Positions 16,730 through 25,964 are shown, counted from the first letter of the stretch. The stretch: DNA of 38,448 nt from a bacterium (GCA_026225095.1 JAMFSC010000221.1:1-38448); one strand, 5' to 3'. The notes: generated from the letters alone by a model not told the origin. Translations and numbers: made by a program.

Positions 16730-18142
16730 CTAGGCCCTGGGAGCCTGGCTCAAAATCTCGACAAGCCGGTCTGCGATCATCTGGTCTTCGCCGTCCTTGA
16801 GCTGCCAGACAGCGAAGCCGAAGGTGTTGGTGTCACGTTGCGGGCGACCACGGCGCGGTCTGGGAGTGTCATTGGCGGGTGGCGCTCCGGGAGCGGGGGT
16901 GGACGACGCGGCTGCGGGAAGATCGCGGCCGCGCATGCCGCCAGCACCGGCGCCCATGCTGCCGATGCCAACGGGGCGGGTTTCGGCGAGCTTGAGCATG
17001 ATCTCGTGGCCGGTCATGTTGATCTTCTTTTGATCGATCTGCCAGCTGTAGCTGGGGGTTACATTGCCGAGGGCGTTGGGGTTGAACTGGCGCGGCAACG
17101 GGGTAACGCCAAACTTGGCGACGGCATCTGAGATGACTTTCGCGCGCTCGTCAAACATACGGAGGGTCGCGTCGTAGTCCTGGTTGACGAAGATCTCAAG
17201 GGCCTTGAGGAGGCCGAAGATGGTCTCTTTGCCGACTTTGCAGCATCGACCGATTCGGTCTTCCTGGGGGCTCATATTAAGGAGCGACCAGTTGATGAGC
17301 TCTTCCTTGCCGATAAGGATGCCGGAGGCCTGCGGACCCTGAATGTCCTTACCGCCTGAGAAGGTGACCATGTCGAATCCAACAGCCGGGTACTCCCAGA
17401 GACGGGAGACCGGGGGGACGTCGGCAGAGGCATCGTTGAAGGTGTAAATATTGTGCGCGCGGGCGATCTCGACCGTCTCGGGACCACTGACCTTGCCCTG
17501 ATCGGAGAGAATGTTGGTAAAGTGGATGGCAACCGTCCTGGGATTGATGGCGGCGATCATCTCTTCGCGGGTGACGACCTCAACCAGCTTGGCGCCGGTC
17601 TGGCGAATCTGGTGGTCGAAGGCGTAGCGATGGCTCTTCTGGATGATGACCTCGTTACGGGGGAAGGTAGAAACGTCGGGACAGAGTTTGATCCGCTCCT
17701 CATATCCCTCGGTCATCATGGCGGCGTAGCCAACGACCATGGCGGCAGCGGCTCCGCCGGTGACCAGCCCGGTATAGCCAGCGGGAGACTTGCAGAGTTT
17801 GGCGATGAACTTCCCTGCAGCGACCTCGAGTTCGTCGATCAGAACGAAGTGCTGATTGCCGCGACGAATCAACTCCATCACCTCGGGCTTCATGACGGAG
17901 CCTCCGATCACGGTAACGGTACCAACGATGTTCACCAGGGGTGTAACGCCGAGCTCAGCGTAGATATCTCCAGTGGACCCGAGGCCGGTGGTGATGGGGC
18001 ATATTGGATTGCCATCGACCGGCATCTTCGCCATGGACTTCTTGGACATGCCTTCGAGCTTTGCGGGGGCCAGGAGACCACCACTGGCGGCACCGAGCAT
18101 GGAGAGGAAGGAACGACGACTCCAACCGAACTTGAGATTCAT
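16730..18142 (-). CDS. SelA-like PLP-dependent enzyme with a Tat signal (predicted periplasmic)
   Basis: A 470-residue fold-type I PLP enzyme of the SelA/DgaE-like group (COG1921 type). The N-terminus is a twin-arginine signal: SRRSFLSMLGAASGG with Arg9-Arg10. The PLP site is visible: GLVTGGAAAAM for phosphate binding, FNDASAD with the pyridine-contacting Asp237, and FSGGKDIQGPQASG with the Schiff-base Lys265, which aligns with the SelA motif. Bacterial SelA is a cytoplasmic selenocysteine enzyme, so an exported relative cannot have that role. Relatives include amino-sugar and amino-acid ammonia-lyases. A Gly/Ala/Pro/Arg-rich insert (about 396-438) interrupts the C-terminal domain. The ATG at 18142 has AAAGGGAA at the correct distance. 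It follows the RidA gene by 46 bases. The reaction and substrate are unknown. Confidence 0.85.
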   Translation of the reverse strand: MNLKFGWSRRSFLSMLGAASGGLLAPAKLEGMSKKSMAKMPVDGNPICPITTGLGSTGDIYAELGVTPLVNIVGTVTVIGGSVMKPEVMELIRRGNQHFVLIDELEVAAGKFIAKLCKSPAGYTGLVTGGAAAAMVVGYAAMMTEGYEERIKLCPDVSTFPRNEVIIQKSHRYAFDHQIRQTGAKLVEVVTREEMIAAINPRTVAIHFTNILSDQGKVSGPETVEIARAHNIYTFNDASADVPPVSRLWEYPAVGFDMVTFSGGKDIQGPQASGILIGKEELINWSLLNMSPQEDRIGRCCKVGKETIFGLLKALEIFVNQDYDATLRMFDERAKVISDAVAKFGVTPLPRQFNPNALGNVTPSYSWQIDQKKINMTGHEIMLKLAETRPVGIGSMGAGAGGMRGRDLPAAASSTPAPGAPPANDTPRPRRGRPQRDTNTFGFAVWQLKDGEDQMIADRLVEILSQAPRA

Positions 18143-18188
18143 AGGTGTTCCCTTTCAGAGGTTGCTGAGATGTGGTCCGGACGTCGAT

Positions 18189-18761
18189 TCAGCTGACGGT
18201 TGGCGGCGGGGTGGGCGGAGTAATGACGAGAGCGCTACCCGCGATCTCGATGAGCGATTCTCCTGGAATCCATTCAAGGGCCATGCAGGCGCGTGATGGG
18301 GCCCTGCCGGGAGAGAAGTAAGTCCCATAGATCTTGTTGAGGGCGTCGTACTGAGCCTTGTGGGCGGCAAAGCGGGCAGAGCCGGTGGGCGTGGGAATGG
18401 AGTCGTCGAGGGGAAGACAGAGGAAGACCTCCAGATGGATAAGGTTATCCATGCTGGAACCCGCGCGTTCGACTGATTTTCTAAGTGCATCCATGGTACG
18501 GACAACGTGCTTTTCGAATGGGTCGGTCACTGTGACATGATCTTCCCGAGGGTAGCCGTCGTTGGAGCCCGTTCCGGAGAAGTAGTAGATGCCGTTCAGG
18601 ATGTGGTTACCGCGGGGTGGACGGCCGCCCGGCGGCGGAACCGCTGGAGTGGGAGCAGCCGATGGGGTCGTCTGCTGGGCGATCAGGCGGGGGGAGCCGG
18701 CCAGGAGGGCGGCCCATGCGCCGATGTTACTGAAGAATGTGCGGCGCGTGTTGATCTCCAT
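18189..18761 (-). CDS. RidA-family protein with a Tat-like signal (predicted periplasmic)
   Basis: A 190-residue RidA/YjgF/UK114-type protein. RidA hydrolyses reactive enamine/imine intermediates released by PLP enzymes. The N-terminus NTRRTFFSNIGAWAALLAG has the RRxFF pattern of a Tat signal, followed by a Pro/Ala-rich spacer (31-50). The core starts at IYYFSGTGS. The catalytic Arg (E. coli Arg105) aligns with Arg157 in PSRAC, and Glu120 aligns with Glu172 in LIEIAGSA with identical spacing, so the active site appears intact. The ATG at 18761 has an AGGAG Shine-Dalgarno. Typical RidA proteins have about 128 residues and no signal, so export is the unusual feature. It is the first gene of a two-gene unit with the SelA-like enzyme. 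Confidence 0.88.
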   Translation of the reverse strand: MEINTRRTFFSNIGAWAALLAGSPRLIAQQTTPSAAPTPAVPPPGGRPPRGNHILNGIYYFSGTGSNDGYPREDHVTVTDPFEKHVVRTMDALRKSVERAGSSMDNLIHLEVFLCLPLDDSIPTPTGSARFAAHKAQYDALNKIYGTYFSPGRAPSRACMALEWIPGESLIEIAGSALVITPPTPPPTVS

Positions 18762-19290
18762 CCTCTTCTCCTGTTGGCGAACTGCGATATGACTACTGCG
18801 CGAACGTCGAATCGGCCTGCGGAAGCTCTTCCGCGTCTATCTTCCCACCGCAGCGCCTCCCAAGTCTCGTCGGTCTGAGGTGGAAGGGAGTGGCCTGCAC
18901 AACACAAGTGGACCGTTGGAGGAATAGGAGATGATTCTCACACCTTGCTGGAAGCTCTGTCATGGGTCACTAGACCTAGACGGATGCAGATCGCAGATCG
19001 ATCCTTTGCTCTGCGACACACCGCACCGGTTTGAGGCGGATGCGCGGTCACGGCGTTCGGCTTGCGTATTGCGGGGACGGGGAGGGTATCGAGTTCAAGG
19101 TGCGCGGACGTCCGCCTTTCAAGGCGATCCCGCTTGTGATTCCTGGTTGGCAGCGAAGCGGGCTGGGACTCCACGGTGGAGCAAACTTACTCCCGGAACA
19201 GCGAGTGGGCTTCGGAACTTACGGGTCATCTTCCACGTAGTACGGGTAGTAGATAGTCCGATATGGAAATCCGCAAAACGAGGGGCTAAC
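18762..19290. other. Divergent intergenic region, no gene supported
   Basis: A 529-base gap between the divergent RidA and NTF2-like genes. It must hold both promoters, but I found no convincing -35/-10 pair. Open frames here (for example the upstream extension of the NTF2-like gene from 18931) have a random-looking composition. No copy of repeat A or B is present. Confidence 0.5.
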
Positions 19291-19776
19291 ATGAGTAAGC
19301 TGCGTAGGGCGAGAGTCCTGGTCTTGCTAACAGTTCTGGTCGGCACGCACGTTGAGGGGCAGTCTACGCCTTCGGTCGGGCCGGATTCCCTGGCTGCCAC
19401 GATCACGGCGCAGGATAAGAAGCTCTTCGAAGCCTACAACCATTGCGATCTGAAAACGTTGGGCAACATGGTGACGGACGACCTCGAGTTCTATCACGAC
19501 AGGACGGGCCTCGCCGTGGGCAAACCCGTCTTCATTGAGTCGATCAGGAACAACATCTGTGGCAAGGTAACACGGGACCTTGTGCCGGGCTCGATGGAGG
19601 TCTACCCGCTGGCGGGCTATGGCGCGGTGCAGATGGGAACGCATCGCTTCCACCACCCGGGAATGGGCGAAGAAAATGCGGGTGAGGCGAAGTTTGTGGT
19701 TCTCTGGCAGCTGAAGGATGGGGTATGGAAGGTGGCACGGGTGATCAGCTACGACCATGGGGCCCTGGCAAAGTGA
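19291..19776 (+). CDS. Exported NTF2-like (DUF4440/SnoaL-type) protein
   Basis: A 161-residue protein with a signal peptide (RRARVLVLLTVLVGTHVEGQ) and a cone-shaped NTF2-like fold. Marks are ITAQDKKLFEAYNHCDLKTL, MVTDDLEFYHDRTGLAVGK, then YPLAGYGAVQMGTHRF and the final strand pair FVVLWQLKDGVWKVARVISYDH, which is typical of DUF4440. Such domains bind small molecules or act as minor enzymes, and no function can be assigned here. The start at 19291 has AGGGG six bases upstream. The frame is open back to 18931, but that part is not protein-like. Confidence 0.8.
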   Translation: MSKLRRARVLVLLTVLVGTHVEGQSTPSVGPDSLAATITAQDKKLFEAYNHCDLKTLGNMVTDDLEFYHDRTGLAVGKPVFIESIRNNICGKVTRDLVPGSMEVYPLAGYGAVQMGTHRFHHPGMGEENAGEAKFVVLWQLKDGVWKVARVISYDHGALAK

Positions 19777-19817
19777 GAGGAGGCGACCAGAGAGGCGCAA
19801 AAGCCGGATGCTCGGGG

Positions 19818-19846
19818 TTGAAATGGTTCCCAAAGTGGATTATGAT
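19818..19846 (+). promoter_or_regulatory. Candidate sigma-70 promoter of rimP-nusA-infB
   Basis: TTGAAA at 19818-19823 and TATGAT at 19841-19846 are separated by exactly 17 bases. Each box differs from consensus by one base. Transcription would start near 19853, giving a leader of about 160 bases before rimP. Confidence 0.6.
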
Positions 19847-19914
19847 CACAATTGCAGACGAATTTGTTCCGTCAGTAAGCCCTTCGTGAGCGAGCCGGGG
19901 GAGACGGAAGGGAG

Positions 19915-19941
19915 GAGTGGGCTGATGCCCACTTTTTCTTT
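19915..19941 (+). terminator. Intrinsic terminator or attenuator in the rimP leader
   Basis: AGTGGGC-TGAT-GCCCACT is followed directly by TTTTCTTT. It lies downstream of the candidate promoter and 73 bases upstream of the rimP ATG, so it could either end transcripts from the NTF2-like gene or attenuate the rimP operon. A second small hairpin (TTGCT/AGCAA) follows at about 19940-19957. Confidence 0.65.
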
Positions 19942-20013
19942 GCTCCAAAAAGCAAGCAGAAATTGTCTTCAGGCTGGACATTTGCTTGGAAGCATTGGAC
20001 TTTGTAGAGAAAT

Positions 20014-20622
20014 ATGGCGATTCAGTTGGATGAAATTCGGGCAGTGGCCGTGCGGGTTGCGGCATCGCATCACCTGGACGTGGTCGATGTGGAGTTTTCG
20101 GGTGGCGCCAAATTTCGGACGCTGCGCGTGTTCCTTGAAAAGGACGCGGAGGAGCGGGCGAGGCTGAAGACTGCGGCCGAGGCGGGTGAGATGGAAGATC
20201 TCCCGCGGGGCGTGCCGGTCGAGATGCTCTCGGGCGTAACCCACGAAGATTGTGTGCAGTTCGCACAGGATTTCGGGACGGTATTGGATGTCGAGGAATT
20301 AATTCCGGGTGCCGAGTACACTCTCGAAGTCTCGTCTCCCGGCCTCGAGCGCAAGCTGGTGAAGCCGGACGATTATGCGCGCTTTACTGGAAGCATGGTG
20401 AAGGTCCAGACTTTTACGCCTGTTGCCGTTCCTGAAGGCAAAGGGGCCGAGGGCAAGGCGAATCGCCAGTGGCAGGGGCGGTTGACGAAGTTCGAGGACG
20501 GCGTGTTGACGCTCGACCTCGGGGCCGTGAAGCAGAAGGGTAAAGGCAAGAAGGCGGAGACGCAGGTGGTCGCGATTCCGTTGGTCAACGTGGAGAAGGC
20601 AAACCTTGTAGCGGAGATCTAG
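20014..20622 (+). CDS. rimP: Ribosome maturation factor RimP
   Basis: RimP assists late 30S subunit assembly. The 202 residues show the N-terminal domain (DEIRAVAVRVAASHHLDVVDVEF, then LRVFLEKD), the conserved block ELIPGAEYTLEVSSPGLERKL, and a C-terminal SH3-like domain (WQGRLTKFEDGVLTLDL, then VNVEKANLVAEI). It is slightly longer than many RimP proteins because of extra charged stretches at about 46-66 (DAEERARLKTAAEAGEMEDL) and in KQKGKGKKAET. The start is the ATG at 20014, with AGAGA just upstream. It is the first gene of the rimP-nusA-infB unit, with 68 bases to nusA. Confidence 0.95.
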   Translation: MAIQLDEIRAVAVRVAASHHLDVVDVEFSGGAKFRTLRVFLEKDAEERARLKTAAEAGEMEDLPRGVPVEMLSGVTHEDCVQFAQDFGTVLDVEELIPGAEYTLEVSSPGLERKLVKPDDYARFTGSMVKVQTFTPVAVPEGKGAEGKANRQWQGRLTKFEDGVLTLDLGAVKQKGKGKKAETQVVAIPLVNVEKANLVAEI

Positions 20623-20690
20623 CTGCAGGCCGTGGTAAGCGTCCGTGCCCAGGTTCGGCGCAGTTCCTGAAGATGAAGGATGTGTGAAGC

Positions 20691-22307
20691 ATGGCGAGTG
20701 TTCTGTACCAGTCGATCGAGATGTTGAGCCGCGATAAGGGAATCGATCCCCAGGTCGTGGTGGGCGCGGTGGAAGATGCGATCGCTCTGGCGACGCGCAA
20801 ATACTACAAGACGCAGGAGACAATGCGGGCCGAGATGGACAAGGAGACCGGCGAGATTCGAGCCTATGTCTATAAGACGGTGGTCGAGACCCCGGAGGAG
20901 GTCGAGGACGAGATGAACCAGATCTCGCTCGAGCGGGCGCGGGAACTGGCTCCTGAGGTTGAGGTTGGCGGCGAGCTGCGGTTCTATAAGGACACCACGC
21001 CACTTGGACGGATCGCGGCACAGATGGCCAAGCAGGTGATCTTCCAGAAGGTGCGTGAGGCCGAGCGTGACACGGTCTTCAACGAATACAACCATCGCGC
21101 GGGTGAGGTATTGAACGCCACGGTAAAGCGCCTGGAGCCGATGGATGTGATCTTCGATCTGGGCAAGGCTGAGGCCAGGATGCCTAAGCGCGAGCAGTCG
21201 CGACTCGAACAGTTCTCCGTCGGCGAGCGGGTCCGAGTGGTGCTGCTGCGGGTCGATCGCGCGGCCAAGGGTCCCCAGGTGATCGTTTCAAGGGCCGCCC
21301 CGGCGCTTGTGCAGAACCTCTTTCAGAGCGAGGTTCCGGAGATCTACGACGGCACGGTCACCATCCGTGCCATTGCGCGCGAAGCGGGTGAACGGACCAA
21401 GATTGCGGTGATGAGCCGTGACAAGGATGTCGATCCGGTCGGTGCGTGCGTGGGCATGAAGGGAATGCGCGTGCAGTCGATCATCCGCGAATTGCGTGGT
21501 GAGAAGATTGACATCATCGAGTATTCGGAGGAGATTACGACCTTTGCTGAGAAGGCTTTACAGCCAGCTAAGGTGTCACGCGTCTCGATCGTCGATCTCG
21601 CGGACAAACAGATCGAGGTGATCGTCGACGACACGCAGCTTTCGCTGGCGATCGGCAAGAAGGGCCAGAACGTTCGGCTCGCGGCGAAGCTCCTGCAATG
21701 GAAGATCGACATCAAGAGCGAGGAAGAGAAGCGCCAGGAGGTCGAGCAGCAGATGCAGGCGATGAGCGGCGGTCCGACGACCCCGATCGAGCAGGTATCG
21801 GAACTCGGCGAACAGATTCTGGAGAAGCTGATCGCGGCCGGTATCACCACGGTCGAGGCGCTTGCGGATATGACTCCGGAGCAGTTGGAAGAGGTTCCGG
21901 GCATCGGCGAGAAGACTGTCGAGAAGATTTCGGTGGCGGTGCGGAACTACTTCGGGCACTTCGATCCGGATGAGGCAGGTCCGGCGTCGGATGACGAGAG
22001 CAAGCTTGAAGTCGAAGCGGCGGAAGATTCGGAGGAGAGCGCAATGACCAATTCTGGAGCAAAGACGCCAGAGGAGATCCTGGCGGCGCAGGCTGCCGAG
22101 GCAGGTGGCGTGGAGGAGGTTGACGAGCTTTCGGCCGAGGATCTGGCCGCGCTTGAAGAATCTCGCGCCGACGCCGACGGATTCAGTGATAGCGATGACC
22201 GCGAGTCGGACATTGAGATGGACAACGATACAGTCGACACGCTGGTGGCCGAAAGCGAAGAAGTCTCCGACGAGGGGATCGATACGGATGGGCACGACCG
22301 TGGTTAG
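20691..22307 (+). CDS. nusA: Transcription termination/antitermination factor NusA
   Basis: NusA binds RNA polymerase and nascent RNA, modulating pausing, termination and antitermination. In order, the 538 residues show the NusA N-terminal domain (1-125, with VLYQSIEMLSRDKGI and AKQVIFQKVREAER), an S1 domain (about 130-200, VGERVRVVLLRVDRAAKGPQ), and two KH domains (GACVGMKGMRVQSIIREL, then LAIGKKGQNVRLAAKL). A helix-hairpin-helix-type helical repeat follows (about 365-420, LEEVPGIGEKTVEKI). The last 115 residues are a very acidic tail. The usual ylxR and ylxQ genes do not follow it. A 164-base gap leads to infB. Confidence 0.96.
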   Translation: MASVLYQSIEMLSRDKGIDPQVVVGAVEDAIALATRKYYKTQETMRAEMDKETGEIRAYVYKTVVETPEEVEDEMNQISLERARELAPEVEVGGELRFYKDTTPLGRIAAQMAKQVIFQKVREAERDTVFNEYNHRAGEVLNATVKRLEPMDVIFDLGKAEARMPKREQSRLEQFSVGERVRVVLLRVDRAAKGPQVIVSRAAPALVQNLFQSEVPEIYDGTVTIRAIAREAGERTKIAVMSRDKDVDPVGACVGMKGMRVQSIIRELRGEKIDIIEYSEEITTFAEKALQPAKVSRVSIVDLADKQIEVIVDDTQLSLAIGKKGQNVRLAAKLLQWKIDIKSEEEKRQEVEQQMQAMSGGPTTPIEQVSELGEQILEKLIAAGITTVEALADMTPEQLEEVPGIGEKTVEKISVAVRNYFGHFDPDEAGPASDDESKLEVEAAEDSEESAMTNSGAKTPEEILAAQAAEAGGVEEVDELSAEDLAALEESRADADGFSDSDDRESDIEMDNDTVDTLVAESEEVSDEGIDTDGHDRG

Positions 22308-22471
22308 CATCCACGGTCTGTGCCCTCCAGGTGCAATCAGCGGCAAGACGCAATGGGTTTCGAGACGCAGATACTGCGATTTCGGTGATAATAACGATCA
22401 AGGGACACATTCCTCCAACGATGAGGCTGATATGACCAGCTAGCGCCGCACGGGGAAATGAAAAGGGACGG

Positions 22472-25400
22472 ATGAGCAAAGTTCGCATTAATGATCTTGC
22501 ACGAGAACTCGAAGTGAAGAGCAGGCCGATTCTGGATGCGCTGGAGGCCCTGGGCGTATCGGGGAAGACGCACTCCAGCTCGATCGAGGAAGATCAAGCC
22601 GAGAAGGTACGCGGCTATTTCAGAGGAGCGATCCGTCCGGGCAGCTCGAGCAGGCCAGCGGTTGAGGCGCGACCACGCTTTGACCTCTCGCACGTGTCCA
22701 AGCCCGGCGACGCCCTTAAGGCGATTATGGAACGCAAGCAGGCGGAAGAAGCTGCACGCAACGCGCCTCCCCCGCGGCCACAGGCAGTGGCGGTGGCACC
22801 AGCGCGTCCCGTGGTGGCGGCGGCGGCGCCTCCCTCTGTCCATGCTGCTCCGTCGGTCCATGTAGCTCCTCGGCCGGTCGGAACTCAGCCCGTAGTGGCA
22901 CGTCCCGCCGCTCCGGTGGTCGTAGCGCCATCGGCATCGCGTCCTGTCAACCCGATGGCACGTCCCGCGGGGACCCAGCCCGTCGTTGCTGCTCCCACCG
23001 CCTCGGCGCCGGCTCCCGTCGTGGCCTCGGCTTCTTCGAGCCCCTCAACTGCTCCTTCGCCGCACCCGGCAGCGCCCGGCGAGATCCCGGCGATGGCTGC
23101 CTCGGCTGTTCCCGCAACGAACGCCCCTCGCAGGATCGTTCCGCTTCCCAACCAGGGTGCGCGGATTGTCGCACCACCTCCCGCGATTGCCAGCCGTCCT
23201 CCCCTGGGAGTTGGCGTCGGGCGTCCCCCCGTCGTGGTTCCCGGGGTCGGGGTAGTCGTCGCCAAGCCCGCTTCCTCCGCTCCCCAGGCTCCAGGCGCAC
23301 GCGCCGCAGGGACCAAGCCCACGATGACGGCCACGGCAGCAAGCGCCGCGTTTGCCGCTAACGTTGTGGCCAGCTCGGCTCCTGCTGTCCCGGAACCTCC
23401 GATTGAGGAGGCTCCAGCAGCCACGCTCCAGCCATCGGCCGGCAGTCCAATCGCGTCCGAAGCAACGGGTGCCGCGGCCCAGGACTCCACTGCTATCAGC
23501 ACCGTGGCGGCAGGTCAGTCGATTGACGCTGCTCCCGCCCCCTCGCCGGTTCCCCCCCCGCGTCGGGTGATCATGCCCCAGACCGGCCCGCGGCCTATCT
23601 ACGCCGCGCCTGCAGTCGTCCAGGCGCCGCCGCAGCGTGGCCGTCCGATCTTTGATCGTCCACGCCCAGGCGGGCCGGGTGCTCCGGGTGGACCTTCGGG
23701 GCCCGGTGGCACAAGACCGCCAATGGCTCCAGGTGCTCGGCGTCCCATGCACCCTACCCGCAGCTTCCCCGCGGGCACAGGACCGGCAGGACCTGGTGGA
23801 GCTCCAGGGCGTCCTGGCTTTGCGCCAGGCGCGCGTCCGGGATTTCCGCCGCGTCCAGGCTTCGGCGCGCGTCCGGGTGGCGCTCCGGGTGCTCCTTCCG
23901 TGGCGCCAGGGCCGGGTGAGAATGCGGGAATGCGTCCCGCCGCTCGTCCTGGGCAACGTCGCGGCGGACAGCGCTACGAGAAGGTGAAGGAAGGCCCGAT
24001 GAAGGGCTTCCAGCCACCACCGCGCTACGGCGGGATGCCAATGTCCCGCGAGCCGCTGCCCATCACCAAGACGATCTCCGTGACAGAAGGAATCTCGGTA
24101 AAGGACCTGGCCGAAAAGCTGGATGTTCGCGGCAAGGACCTGATCGCCTCCCTCCTGATGCGCGGCGTCTTCGTCACGGTGAACCAGTCGCTCGAGGGCG
24201 AGCTGGTCAAGGATGTGGCGCGCCAGTTCGGCGCGGATGCGACCGTGATCTCGGTCGAAGAACAGCTCGAGAACGAGGCCATCGAAGGGTTCCTCGAAGA
24301 TACGACCGGGATGGTGGAAATCGTTCGCGCTCCGGTCGTCACGATCATGGGTCACGTCGATCACGGTAAGACCAGCCTGCTCGATGCGATCCGTTCAACG
24401 GACGTGGCGGCGGGTGAAGCCGGAGGCATCACGCAGCACATCGGAGCCTACAAGGTCCATGTCACCAAACCGGATTCGCCGGCGTTCGGGCGCGAGATCG
24501 TGTTCCTGGATACGCCGGGTCACGAGGCCTTCACCAGGATGCGTGCGCGCGGCGCGAAGATCACGGATATCGTCGTAGTCGTCGTGGCTGCGGACGACGG
24601 GGTGATGCCACAGACGCTCGAGGCTATCGACCACGCACGTGCGGCCAACGTACCGATCATCGTGGCGATCAACAAGATCGACAAGCCGGGAGCCAATCCC
24701 GACCGAGTGAAGCAGAAGCTCGGCGAGAACGGCCTGCAGCTTGTGGGCTGGGGCGGTAACGTTGAGTTCGTGGAAGTTTCGGCGAAGCAGCGGCTGCACC
24801 TTGATGAGCTGGAAGAGATGATCTGCTATGTGGCCGATCTTGCCTCTCCCAAGGCTGTTCCTGAACGCCCCGCAGTCGGTACGGTCATCGAAGCCAAGCT
24901 CGATCGCGGGCGCGGCGCGGTGGCTTCCATCCTGGTGCAGAACGGCACCCTCCGCACCGGCGACAGCTACATCGTCGGCAACACCTTCGGCAAGATCCGT
25001 GCCATGTTCGACGATCGTGGCCGTTCGATCACCGAAGCCGGTCCGTCAACTCCGGTCGAGATCCTTGGTCTCGAAGGCATGCCGGATGCGGGCGATACAT
25101 TCCTCGTCATGGCAGACCGCGACAAGGCCAAGGGCATTGCGCAGTATCGCAAGATGAAGGAACGCGAGGCACAGCTGGCGAAGAGCTCGCGGGTCTCGCT
25201 CGAAGGGCTCGCCGAGCAGATCAAGCAGGCGGGCGTCAAGGACCTCAACATCATCGTCAAGGGCGACGTGCAAGGCTCTGTCGAGGTTATCGCGGAAGAC
25301 CTGCAGCATATGTCGACCGAGAAGGTCCGGGTACGCGTGCTGCACTCGGGTGTGGGCGCGATCACCGAATCGGACGTTCTGTTGGCGTCTGCTTCGAACG

Positions 25401-25948
25401 CGGTCATCATCGGGTTCAACGTGCGCCCGGAGCGAAAGGCGCATGAGCTGGCCGACCAGGAGAAGGTTCAGGTTCGGCTGCACTCGATCATCTACGAGCT
25501 GCGTGACGAGATGGAGAAGGCGATGTACGGCCTGCTCGACCCCGTCTACAAGGAGAACTACGCTGGTCGGGCCGAGGTGCTCAACGTCTTCAAGATCACC
25601 AAGGTCGGTCAGATCGCGGGTTGCCGCGTGACCGATGGCTTGATCAAGCGGGCTGCACAGGCCAGGCAGCTTCGTGACGGCGTCGAGATCTGGAAGGGCA
25701 AGATCGCTTCGCTCAAACGCTTCAAGGAAGATGCAGCCGAGGTCCGCGAGGGCGTCGAGTGCGGTATCGATCTGGCCGGACAGAAAGACATCCGGGTCGG
25801 CGACGTCATCGAGACGTTCACGACGGAGAAGATGGCCGACGAGCTCGGGCAGAATACGCTCGTGCAGAAGAAGGCCGAGAAGGCTGAGAAGGAGCGGGAG
25901 GCCGCGGCAGCCGCCGCTGCGGCGGCTGCTACTCCGGTGAGCGCTTAG
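22472..25948 (+). CDS. infB: Translation initiation factor IF-2
   Basis: IF-2 is the GTPase that brings initiator tRNA to the 30S subunit and promotes subunit joining. It is long at 1158 residues. An IF2_N domain at 1-52 ([22 protein letters not shown]) is followed by about 450 residues of Pro/Ala/Val- and then Gly/Pro/Arg-rich low-complexity sequence, then a second IF2_N domain (about 530-595). The G domain is intact: GHVDHGKT (627-634), [20 protein letters not shown] and a VSAKQ G5. Domains II, III and the fMet-tRNA-binding domain IV follow (to [21 protein letters not shown] and [16 protein letters not shown]). It ends in an Ala-rich tail. GGGACGG is close to the ATG at 22472. The 164-base gap after nusA could hold an internal promoter, but none is convincing. 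Confidence 0.97.
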   Translation: MSKVRINDLARELEVKSRPILDALEALGVSGKTHSSSIEEDQAEKVRGYFRGAIRPGSSSRPAVEARPRFDLSHVSKPGDALKAIMERKQAEEAARNAPPPRPQAVAVAPARPVVAAAAPPSVHAAPSVHVAPRPVGTQPVVARPAAPVVVAPSASRPVNPMARPAGTQPVVAAPTASAPAPVVASASSSPSTAPSPHPAAPGEIPAMAASAVPATNAPRRIVPLPNQGARIVAPPPAIASRPPLGVGVGRPPVVVPGVGVVVAKPASSAPQAPGARAAGTKPTMTATAASAAFAANVVASSAPAVPEPPIEEAPAATLQPSAGSPIASEATGAAAQDSTAISTVAAGQSIDAAPAPSPVPPPRRVIMPQTGPRPIYAAPAVVQAPPQRGRPIFDRPRPGGPGAPGGPSGPGGTRPPMAPGARRPMHPTRSFPAGTGPAGPGGAPGRPGFAPGARPGFPPRPGFGARPGGAPGAPSVAPGPGENAGMRPAARPGQRRGGQRYEKVKEGPMKGFQPPPRYGGMPMSREPLPITKTISVTEGISVKDLAEKLDVRGKDLIASLLMRGVFVTVNQSLEGELVKDVARQFGADATVISVEEQLENEAIEGFLEDTTGMVEIVRAPVVTIMGHVDHGKTSLLDAIRSTDVAAGEAGGITQHIGAYKVHVTKPDSPAFGREIVFLDTPGHEAFTRMRARGAKITDIVVVVVAADDGVMPQTLEAIDHARAANVPIIVAINKIDKPGANPDRVKQKLGENGLQLVGWGGNVEFVEVSAKQRLHLDELEEMICYVADLASPKAVPERPAVGTVIEAKLDRGRGAVASILVQNGTLRTGDSYIVGNTFGKIRAMFDDRGRSITEAGPSTPVEILGLEGMPDAGDTFLVMADRDKAKGIAQYRKMKEREAQLAKSSRVSLEGLAEQIKQAGVKDLNIIVKGDVQGSVEVIAEDLQHMSTEKVRVRVLHSGVGAITESDVLLASASNAVIIGFNVRPERKAHELADQEKVQVRLHSIIYELRDEMEKAMYGLLDPVYKENYAGRAEVLNVFKITKVGQIAGCRVTDGLIKRAAQARQLRDGVEIWKGKIASLKRFKEDAAEVREGVECGIDLAGQKDIRVGDVIETFTTEKMADELGQNTLVQKKAEKAEKEREAAAAAAAAAATPVSA

Positions 25949-25964
25949 TCTCTCTCGCGACGTA

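Noticed and set aside
18931..19290. Upstream extension of the NTF2-like protein
   Set aside because: A signal peptide and a good Shine-Dalgarno mark the start at 19291; the extension has a random-like composition.
22680..23960. Repetitive Pro/Ala/Gly coding DNA as a tandem repeat or CRISPR-like array
   Set aside because: There are no regular repeat units or spacers; it is the low-complexity linker of IF-2.
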